From: Panorpa germanica | Lineage: Eukaryota > Arthropoda > Insecta > Mecoptera > Panorpidae | DNA length: 64,000 nt | Direction of reading: 5' to 3' | Assembly (NCBI GenBank): GCA_963678705.1 | Contig: OY783214.1 | Coordinates: 5,642,001 to 5,706,000, forward strand | Shown: positions 10,301 through 22,300 of the stretch, in pieces | Layout: every line of letters starts with the position of its first letter | Position numbering within the stretch: position 1 is the first letter of the stretch | The notes under the pieces: generated by a model | The model's input: the letters and a program-made list of their open reading frames with translations, nothing else | What the model was told of the DNA's origin: nothing | Database searches by the model: none | Program-made: the position numbers and the translations under genes

Positions 10301-13300
10301 AGAAGATGATGAAGATGATCTTGGCGTTATTTGTTGAACGAGACACTGAGATTTATCAGTGAGCTGGCGCACAGCAAGACTCAATTCTTGTCGTTGTCTT
10401 TGCAAATCTCCAACAACTTGTTGTACTCTTCGCAACTCTGTAAGAATAATAAATATTTAACGTATTTTAACTTTTTGTTTTTATAATATTTTTGCTTCTA
10501 GAATCGGATAGCTACCTGACTCTAATAACGCTGTAGCACCTCCTGCATATGGAACACTATCAGGAGCTCCACTGTTCGATATTTGTTGCGATCCCCGTGT
10601 TCTTCTTGACTCCTGCAACTTCTGTCTCAACACTAACAGCTCTTGTTCTAGCCGCGCATTTCCCGCTACAGTTTGTTCTAATTTCTTTGAATTATGAGCC
10701 AATAACAAATGCACCCTCGATAACTCATTTTCTAACGCTTGCTGTTGTCTTCTAGCTTGTTCTAAAACTGCAGGATCTCGTGGTGGAGCTTGCAGGCGAC
10801 TACGTAGATTTCCTAAAGCTCTTTCCAGCGCTTCTTTGTCTCTCTGAAGACCTTGGAGAGTACCAGACTCCTCTTGAAGAAGCTGATCTAACTGATACAA
10901 CTGTTTTACTTTACTCTACAATAAGAAAATTTAATTAAGGAAGAATGCTTTACATATGATATATTTACTAAGCTCATAAATAAACCAAACCTGTAATTGC
11001 ATTTGATTTGGACTTAAGCGATCCCAATGTTTTCGCTCTTCCTGCAGAAGTCTCCGTTCCTGAATTCTTTGGTTGAATTCCAGTCTATCTAGTGTAGCAG
11101 TTTCAGTGGGAATTGGCGGAACTTGAGTATTTGGAGAGCCCCGGTACAATGCACCTAGCTTCACCATATTGTCAACTAGATTGACCAGGGGCTTACTCTT
11201 TTCATACTGAAAACAAAAAGAGGTATCAACCAAACTGATTTTAAACTAAGAGCAAAGGATATTGTTATTTACCTGTTTTTCTAAATCTAATAAATGCTGC
11301 TTGAGCTGATCCAGCCTCTGAAAATTTTCCAATCTCTGAGCTGCATCAGCTGTGCTTAAGCGGCTCTGCAATTATAACAAGATATTGTTTGTTACGATCT
11401 CTCTAAACAATAGAAAAATAAAAAATAAAGCAACATTTATAAATTTCCCCAGCAGCTTTTTACAAAATAGAATAAAGAAATAACGTCTCTCGTTAAGATT
11501 TCTTTATAAATTTGATATCTTAGCATTTAGCGAACTACCTGCAAAGCACATTGTAACATGAAACGATTAGTGAGTTAATAGTTTAGAATAGTTTAGACCC
11601 GACACCGATTTAACCGAATAAGTGGACAACCTGACAATGATGAATTTTGGAGCAGCACTGCTCAATAGCACGTGCTGTAGCTGTGTTTTGTCGTCGAAGC
11701 TGTATCAGTAGAAGAACTAATTCCTCGTGTGTTCTGCCCAAAAGATCGCCGGCTGACATGTCAAGATTCTAATAAAATGTAAAATAATAAACAACTTAAA
11801 AAAATAAATAAAAAGGCTACAGGAGAAAGGAAGAAACAATAATTAAAACACATGAACTCTTTTTTGTTCGCTGTAGTTTAAATATAGGAAATAATTAATT
11901 CAAATGTCGACGTACCCGTAATCCACCAGGAGTATCTCTTTCTAATAGATGGAGTTCATCTAATTGGCTATTTGTCCTTCTCACAGGTCGTTCTCCTCTT
12001 CTCCTACTGCTTCCTTCACTCTCTCCGGATCCTTCACTCGCCAAATTATTTCGTACAGTCGATGGAGTTCTGTCATGTTGAGAATGTAGTTCATGGTAAT
12101 TTTTATCAGATTTCATTTTACCCAAATCGGCAGTTACACCATAAATTCTTTCATTATCTAAATTATTATGATGCTGCTGATATCTTTCAAATATGTTATC
12201 ATTATTACTTAGATTGTAATTTCTATTATAATTATCATTTATTGGAATATTATTAAGACTATGTTGATCGTTGTTGTATTTATCATTTCTAGATCCAAGC
12301 ACCTCTTGATTATTTAAATTAAGTCGGTCATACCTTTCTTTTAAGTCGTCGCGATGATCGGCGTTTACAGGTTTATGCTTTAAGTGGTCATTTCGGTCGT
12401 ACAATCCCTCTTGTTTATTGGTTGGAGTTAATCGGTCACGTGATTGGTATATTGTTGAGTCTAGTTTAGGATTTGATACCAGCAGAAGGTTTTCCTGGCT
12501 GAGACGCACTCTGGGGCTTACAGCTCGGATCGGTATGCCTCCTGATGGTAAAGTCTGTGACTGAGATGGCTGGTGGGGTGTTAGACCAGCAACTGATATT
12601 GATCCAGATGCTGAAAGAAAAATTTCTTTATTATATTTCGAAAAAAAACCCTGATAAATAAAATATATCCAAAACACTTTTTACAGAAGAAGTTTTAAAA
12701 ACAATTAAGTTATTTATATTATACACTGAGTATATACATATTTTTATATACATTTAGCACAAAGTCTTCACTCCGTACTTACCGAAAAGAGCCATACTTA
12801 TCCAAAAGGAAATATTTTAGAGTTATTGATAAAATATAGCAAATTAAAACTTTATATAATATATCGGAGATTCAAACCATATATATTTAAACAAGGCTCG
12901 ATTTTACAATTACTTCCAGAACTTAAATTACTTAAAAATATTAATGATATAAAACAAACTATAAGTATATAGTATATCTAACCTACCCTAACCTTCAAGG
13001 TTCCCATCTGAAGCATCCTTGTGTGGAGTCCGTAACTCCATTTTACCACCAGTCATATTAATATTATCACCCTCGTTACCAATTTGCGACCCCATAACAA
13101 CATTCTGACCATTTTGAAAGCCATTTTCCCCAAAACACCCATTCTCATTCTTTAACAAGCCACTCGACATCCAATCCCATTGCCTTAATTTCTCTCTGTC
13201 AATTTCAAACATTGTCCTCATGGGCATTGGTTGATTTGAAAACTGTTCATCTCGCTTTTGCTGCACGTTTTGCGTGAGAGTCTCGTACACTCCGTCATCT

Positions 13301-16300
13301 TGCGTTTGGAATGCCAGCTGGACATATTCGTCGTCAATTTGTGGAGCTTCTTGAACTGTAACAGTTCTCTTCCGTTGTTTCTTCAAAGTCCTTGATGGTG
13401 TTACGATATTATCATTGACATACGTTGCTCCCCTTGTTAATCTAGATATTCTGGGTTTCACCGTTAAGGGTTGTTTCTTGTCTTTGATCCCCCATTGGAC
13501 ATCCGCGGTTGGCACATTCCGTTCTACATTAATACTATCCAAATCATCTAAAGATCTCGCGTGTCTGTGTGAAACTCTTCGTAAACTTTCGCGCCATAAT
13601 GTATCTTCCTCCCACAGCATATCTCCCTCACACGCATCTGCGCTGCAGCTCTGCATATGTTGCTGAATAGTCGGCTCAACCACTGGAGATTTAAACACAT
13701 CTGACCCAGATTGTCCAGCACTTTGAAGAAGCATATCAACTATAGAAGAAGAAGTTTGGAAAGTCTCCGGATGGAGATGAAATCCACTAGACTGCGGCAA
13801 TTCTCTGCTTGTTAAAACATTCTCCAAGAGTCCTTCTAAAGAATTGCTCCTACAATCTAGCTCACTTTTACTCTCGTTCTCAGTAAAACTCTTCTTATCG
13901 TGACTGACACTAGGGTATAAGTTTTTGGCTTCAGGATTTGATTGCAAACTAGTTAAGGAATCCATCGCTTTTTGTCTCTTTAAAGTGTCAGATTCGTAAA
14001 TATTTCTCTTGTCGATACAATCTGGTTTATCAGCACTGTTGAGAAATTCTACGGAAACGGATCTGGCTTCAGCAGCTAGCTTGTAAGTGTCCATTGAATC
14101 CCGACTACTTCTTAATTGATCACTTCTTCTACCTTTTATAGGGTTCTGTATTTGATTTATCGATTTCTTATTTGAATTTTCAAATCTTGTATTGTTCAAC
14201 CGATTATTTCTACCATCTGCGGCCATCTGTGAACAACTAGATGCGATATCTTGGTTTGAAGATTGTCTAGATGCTAGATCAGAGTAGTAATAAGGAGCAG
14301 ATTGCTCGGATAAATTACTGTTGTCTCGGCTGTGCAGTGGAGTTAAATTATTACCCTCGAAATTACTTATAGAGGATCTCTCGATATTTAAGGACACTGT
14401 TTCCACATCATTGCTGTTGGAGCTGGTATCAGTTATCAATAGATTTGGGTTCGAAGCGCTTAAGTAACGATCCTCAATTTCGCAATGTGCGTCATGCAGA
14501 GATAAATTTTTTTGACGAAGTTGAACTATTTTAGTATTTTCTGCAGTTTCCTCTTTTTCATCTAACGAGTCATAGTATAAAGGATGATTTTGATAACTAT
14601 TCTTTGAAATATTACCCGCATAATCCTGATCGAAAGCATAGTTGTTTCTTTCGTTATTAGATAAATTTGACATGCGACTTGGCGGACGTAAATTACTACT
14701 TGATGTTAATTCTGGATTTGAATTTCTGGTTTGATTTTTTATTACTATATTTTCATAAAACTTATCAGATGGATAGTTTTCATCAGCATCCGTGATTTCT
14801 ACTTTAGGGGGATTATCATCTCTCCATCCAACAGGAGCGGGATACATTTCCTTCGTGTATAAATACACGTCACTTCCTTGCAAATCCTTTAAATAATGAT
14901 CAAGATCTACACTTTCAATTGTCTCATCGAAATTACTTCCTATGGAGTTAATTTCACTCATGGATTCTTCACTCAGTGGACGTCTCTTCAATCTGCGCTC
15001 CAAATCAGTGTCGTTCGAGGATATGGAATGGCGGAGCTCCACACTGTCCGAGTCATTATTGGAGTCACTCTTATTTTTGATATCTTCTTCATAAATTGAA
15101 CCGTAGTCATCACTTCCTGCAGTGCTGTGCTTATTCCTGGAATATTTGGCGTAGTCAGGACTGCTTTTAAACCTGTTTGACTCGATATAGATTTTGTTGT
15201 CTAAGTTATACTTGAACAGCGATGTATATGCGTTATCTACGGAAGACCTCTTCTTCAAGGTATCAAACTGTTTAGTATCTCGTCCATCTTTTTCTGGTAA
15301 ACTATTTCGACTTGCCTTGTGGTCTCCGCTTTTGTTAAAAGTCCCAATAAATGTTGGTGTACTTGAAGTAGAATTCGAAGTTTTTAGATCTCTAATTATA
15401 AAATCTTCTGTTAAACTATATTCATTGTGTGATAATGAATTATCCAAGTCATCTATTGGCGGAGGCGATTTTGGAATCGGAGGTGGAGATACTATTTCAC
15501 TGTCAGAACTATCTGGAAATTCTTGAGGAGGTCCAGTTACTCCCAAATAATAAGAAGCTGGTCTAAAAGTATCAGATAAACTAAATCTAGGGTGGCAAGG
15601 GGTATCTAAAGAATCCAAATCTCTGGATGCTTCATCGTCAGCATCCGAACTGTCAGATCTTATGGAATTGCCATGAGAGGCTTTCAAAATATCTGGAAGA
15701 TCACTTCGATTCTTAAAAAACTCATTATTATGCTTCTTTATTGTCTTTATGTCATGATATTTCTTGATACCACTTTTCTTAAGAGCCCCTTTTGGTTTTG
15801 ACTCAACATTTATTGTAGGCTCAACTTCTTCGAATGACGATTTAAACTGGCTTAGCTCCATGTAAAGAGGTTCAACCTTTCCTTCGTTCATACAGATCAA
15901 TTCGTATGGTTGAACATCTGAAGATTTTTCTTCGTTAAACCCCGAAGAAAGCAAATTTGAGTTTAACCCTTGCGTCATTTCCACATAAGGACTTTCGTCT
16001 ATTTCGTTTGACCTAAATATACTCATGGTGTCAGGTATTGGATGATCAGGACTTAGAATTGCCTTCTTTGGAGTCATTGGCATGTAGTGTTCTTCAACGC
16101 TCTGGTTAGTTGGTGTTAGGCAATCAGGATGTGTCAGACTTGTGTCCTCAGGTTGTGAGGCACTTTTCTCCAACGTCGATTCGGAACTCTTGGTTTCATC
16201 CAATATTTCATCTAAGTCATTATCAGTGTATTCCATTTCATCTTCACTACTGTTCGACTTTATCAATGGTTCTTTTAGAGGTTTTAGTATGCCCTTTATT

Positions 16301-19300
16301 TCGTTTTCCTTTTCTCCTTTATTGATTACAGGTTGCTGTATTTCTTTCGAAATTTCAGCAGGTTTGAGGCTCGATATTTGAGCAGTTACAGACTGCTTTT
16401 GCTCGGTAAGTTTTAAAGGTTTCTTCATTTCGAATTCCGTGTTTTGAAACGCAGTTTTCAGGTGCTTGTGTTGGGCATATACAGGAACGTAATTAACATT
16501 AATTTTCTGGGTCTCTGGTGATTTTTGCGGGGTAAATTTTTCTGATACTAACGACTTATTTGAATTTGATCTTACAATGTTACTTTCAGTAGACAATTCT
16601 GCAGTACTTATATTTTGGGAATGAACTTTTTGAAAAGTGGGTGTTTTGGGTCTTTGAAAACTAGGTGATGGTGCATTGTGCTCATGGCGAAATTGGCCAC
16701 GTTGTGTAATATTAATTGTTGGAGTGTAACTATGGGATGGCGTTGTTGTCGTTGAGGAAGTCGAAGATGCCTTTCCTGCCTGCTGGGTTGTCATTTGTGA
16801 TTGTGATGTCCGACCATCTGACCATCCGACCATCCGAAATATTAATATAAAACAACAGAAATAAATAAAAACGGATTAGGTTAGGAATGTGCAGGTGCAA
16901 GTGTGATTAGTAAGTTTCTGTGATTTCAATTATGAAAATATCTATGTAGATGAATCGATTACTTCAAATTTACCACAACGAACTATCATAAAGAAGCATT
17001 CAAATACGCAGCTTGAAGAGATAAGACAAGTTTACAACTTACAAATACTTATTGGGCGTAGATATACCAACAGAACCACAAATAAAATTATAGTATTTTT
17101 AAAATTAAATATGATTTTATTGCCAAAGAGAAATTGCTACAAATGCTACAAAATGAAGGAATTTGATAATCTAATACTCCCAACACCAAGAAGAAGATAC
17201 ATGCATAAAAAGTAGATATATATTAACGTCCGTATGTTCTTACAGAAACAAATATATGAACAGTATTATTTTGTTGGTACTAGTGAACATTTAAAAATGA
17301 GTGAATTATTTTTAAATATTTGAATTAATTTAAAATAAACCGTCTCCATAGATAAATATAGAACCTATTAGAATACAAAATATGAAAAATGATAATATTA
17401 ATAATAAACTAGAATGCGCTTGTGTCCTATGTCTTAATTTCTATAAAAGTGTACTATACTCGTATATTGATAAAGTGGGTTACTAGAACCTCAAATGTCC
17501 AATTATTTTTTAATAAGTCCTTATATGTTAAGAGATATTAGCAATTAAAAAAGTCATTTTGTTTCTTTAATTATTAAAGGGATTCAACGTTGTACATATT
17601 CCAAATGCATGTGACATCACAATCGCTGCCAACGTTACAGCCCATAAATCTCTGCTATATGTATTTATATATCAAATATTATTTACAGCTATTTCAAGGA
17701 ACAATAAAATTTCAATATTATGTTTGCCTTAGCAGGGTTTAATAAAATAAAAACTTATTATTCTTTGACTTGACTTGATTATTTCGACTACCAACAGCTA
17801 CAAAACATTACCACAGCACTGACCTACTCAACAAATAACTGACGTTAAAATCTATTTCACGTCATACAAATGGCCGACCATATCTAGCGCTAAAACTACA
17901 ATTCAAATGTTTAATTGCAACATCTCCGTCAAAATTTAGATATTTAATAAAATAGACACGCCAATACACATTTATTAACATCAATTTCAATCAACAATTG
18001 AAAAATCGACCACTAAAAAATGAGGACACAAGCCCATTTAAGAGCAGTAAATCCCAAAAGATTGTTTCTTAAATATAATGTTAAAGCAGTTTAATTTTTC
18101 GATTATATTATTGAAAATATTTTTTGAACAGTAGCTACTGAGCACAACATTTACGTTCAATTTATTTGCTAAATAAATATTACGTAAATATTACATAAAA
18201 CACAACCTTTGAAAAACACTGTAAATAATAATCAAAATTTGCACGTACACATTTTTTAATTGTTAGTTTAAACCTAAATTCCCGAAATATGTAAGTTAGT
18301 CAGAGGTCAGAAATCCCATAAGCAGGCAGGAAGGGCAGCACTCAGCTCCAAACGATTTATATTTTAAGTAAACATTAAAACAGCAACAATAACTTATTTA
18401 TAATATTAACAATTAAAAGATTAATATTTGAAGGTTACGTTTATTATTTTGCTATTCATATATATGTATTAATTAATAATTAAAATTTAATTCAAGATTT
18501 AAAATTATATTCAAGAAAGATGATTATTTATCCAGACATGTAACTATACTTGCAACGCACTTGTAACAGAACAACTATTCCAGAAAATACTCCTATTAAT
18601 AGATTATCATGTCACCATTTATGATCCTTGCTCATTACTTTACCTTGTGATATTTACACAAGATAAATAATCTTGGTTGCATATAGAAATTTTGAATTCG
18701 AGAATATATATGAATAACAATAAATACAATTATCAATTAGTACACAAAATACAAATTATGAAATAACATTTTGGTTTCACTTACCTTCATCATCAGATGA
18801 GTAACTGTTGTAGTGATTTGGCAGTGGTTTTCTAATATGTGCCCCCACAGAACTGATTGGGGTGCTCTGCTGTCCCATTATTGGATTTCTTGACACAGTT
18901 AGAGGAGAATGTGAATGGTTATGACCTTTTCGAGTTAATGGTGATTGTAACATTCGCTGCTTCCATTCCAAAAGACGTTTCATTGACTCTTCTCTCTGTA
19001 AATTGAAATTAGGTTTGTAGAAACAATTAAACAACGAAGCAAAAAGCGATGTTATTGTAACTTATTATGTATAGAAGCATATTTTCGATAATGTTTTTTG
19101 ACGACACAGTTAATATATAATTATTTCTATAATTACTACATGATAAAATGACATTAGAAAAATACTTTGTGAAATTTTCATAAATAAATATCAAGAAATG
19201 AGGCATAGAGAGCGAATCTCCGCAGACGTCACAAAAAAAAGTAACATTGCGGTGCCACTCAAAACTCATCACTGGATTTTCTGAAATCGAAAAACCAAAA

Positions 19301-22300
19301 TGATTTCATTAGTTGATAAGTTTCTGCAGGTAACGCTGTCGAGTTTTTCTTTTTTTATTGATTTTTCAATTTTTTACAGCACTTAAAAGTCAAAATACCG
19401 ATTTTTCATGAAAAAAATCAGAAACTTTGTTATTTTAAAATATGTTAAAATTAAAAAAAAAGTCGACAGCGTTACCTCGGCATTTATGTAAAGAAAGAGT
19501 GTGCAAAATTTCAAAAGAATCGGTTAGGTAGATTTTGAGCTAGAGAGGGCACCGACTCTGAAAAAGCTATGTGTGAGAAACCGCATTTAAAAGTTTCAAA
19601 GTAACACGAAACTAGACCAGAGAGGTCAAGACTTAAAACTCTGACAGTTTTACTCCAATCGACTTCAAATTTTTACACAATAAACTTAATATGCTGTACA
19701 ACAATATAAATAAATAAAAAAAAAATTAAAACCTTCCCCCCTCCCCTTAAGATAGGCAAAGAAAAAATTTACCTGTTGAACTTTTCGGGCGCCATTTTGT
19801 CCATTTTCTAGGTCATCAGAATCGCGACCTCTAGCAAGTCGTGCACTAGCCGATCGCATAAATTGTAAACCTATAATTAATCATTTAACATTACCTATTT
19901 GCATATCTAATTGTAATACCGATTAAAAAAACAGCGAATGGACAAACGTGTCTTACCTGGATCTTGCTCTTTATAAGATCTTGGTACACTTGACGATGCT
20001 CCTTGTCTATGATAATCTGGAGTTCTTACAAACTCTTCAGAATCTCGGGTTTGATTTAAAGAGCCTTCACTGATAACGCTATCACCGGAATAAGGCTGTA
20101 TTTCAGATTCTTGTGCTTTAGAAGATGAAATATTTGATGGTACTGGCAAATAGAAAAATCGTTAACATTTCAACTATAATAATTACATTTATATTTAAGA
20201 AGTAAGCCTACATGTACTAGAAGATTCGCTATATATAACATCCCCTTCTTTGTTTACTCTTTTCGATTCTGCGCTATACCGATTTTCATAAGTCTGACGT
20301 GAATTCTGGGGCGGAACACTTTTTGGTGTTTTCTGTACATAAAGTGCTGACTGTCTCATTTTTTCTGCGTAACCAGCTTCTGAGTAATACAAGTTATCGT
20401 TAGCTGCTTCCAGTGGACTTCTATTAATGTCCAAGCTTGATTTTGGACGTGGAGTTTGATGGTCTTGAGTATGATGGCGATGCCCACTATTTTGTTTTGC
20501 TTCGTACTCTAAAAAGTCTGCGCTATGAGGACGGCTAACTTTAGGTTGAATGGAATGCTTCATTCGCATTTGAACTGAAACTGGAGTCTGTGTCTGTAAA
20601 AATAATAAATTAATAAATATGGACCACCTCAGCTTTCCTTAAGAGTTATAAATAATAGTGTAACATTTTACACATACTCACCAGATCGAGTTGAGTCGGT
20701 GTGTATCTCTGTGGATGTATTCCCCCTCTTTTATCGTGTCCTGAATATCCCACAGGACTCATAGGTCTCCTGTATCCAACTAACTCAGCATTTGAACTAT
20801 TATAGATATCTTCATAATCCGAAATGTTCCTATTCGGTACATTAGGAGCGGAATGCCTTTCCTGATGATTCATTCTGGACCAGCCATAAGTATCAGGCGT
20901 TCTTCTTTCACTAGGAATCATATGTTGATATTTACCATGATTCTTATTTTGAACATATATCTCTTGATTTCTTAATTCAGTAACTTGAGGATTAAAATTT
21001 TCACCGTAAATATCATACTCATCATTTTTTCCTAAAAATCTTCTTGGCGCTCTTATAATATTTTCTGAATTATCATTAGAGTCTAGTTTTTGACCTCCTC
21101 TACTTGGTGGTGTGGGTTCACTTCTTGTGGGGTATTGATTATCTGGATAAAATGGCGATTTATTTTGAATAATTCTCATGGCTGGTGATTTGTTGTGCTC
21201 CAAACGCATTTGTGAAGTGTTTTGTAAAGGCAGTGATAAATTTTGAGCGTTGTACATTGGCTCTGGTGATTTTGTACTCATTCTACTTGGTTGGCTTTGA
21301 CGATAAGATCCTTGGGATTCGTATATCGCATCTGAAGGTATTGGGGATTTTGCATTCATTCTTAGAAGATTTATCCGATTTGGATCACGGCGTATATCAT
21401 AGTTTGGATCCTCATATCTGTGATAAAATTATCATTACATTAATTATAACTGTATTTCAAAACTAGATATATATCGATATATATACCTTTCAACTGAACA
21501 TTCCGGACTTGGAGATGAGTAGCCCCCATCATTCGTTCGTCGTGGTTTAGGTGGTGCATTTGCGTATAGTGGTGGTTCATTAACTGAAACTCCTTCTGGT
21601 CCATTATTTTGTGGACTTGTTGGAGAGGTTTGAGTCCCAGCTATCTTTCCTTGAGATGGTAAGGTGTGAATACCTGAATCGCTATTGTCTCCGCTTTGAT
21701 TCAAAGATGACAAAGAAGGTTGCGATTGAGACTGAGATGCTTGATCTGATTCACTGAATGAAATAGAAAGAACACGTTCATTAGCCAAAGTAAAATCAAT
21801 AAAACTCTTATGTTAATGATCTATGTTATATAATATATATAATAATATGTTAATAAATATAATATATATGTTAATGATCTTACCTACTACACTGCATCAT
21901 TGATGCCATTTTTAGTGCTTTGACCCATGTTATCATTATCTGTTGACTCTCTGCCGCCAACAGGTAAGTCCTCATGTTGGCATGTTCACACTTGAAAGAA
22001 TACCGGCGATAATTACGTTCGTCTGGAGAACATACTGATATTGTATAGGAAGGTAAAAGGACGGAGCCAAGTAGTTTCTCTTCTTCAGGCCCTTAAAATA
22101 AAAATAGACAATATAATTATGAAGCTCTACCGCTTAACCTAAGCTAAAGTCACGTTTCCTGCATGCGTAATATTTTAATAGATGACTTTATGTAGTGTAA
22201 TTCAACAAAATATTATTTAAGAAACTACTAGTATAATTATTGGTTCTAATCTTAGCTAAATAAATAAAATTTGTGTGATAAATAATAATCCATTGAACAT

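Noticed and set aside
13415..16381. Several + strand open frames opposite the giant exon
   Set aside because: They are antisense shadows of a Ser/Asp-rich coding exon and lack their own start or splice support.
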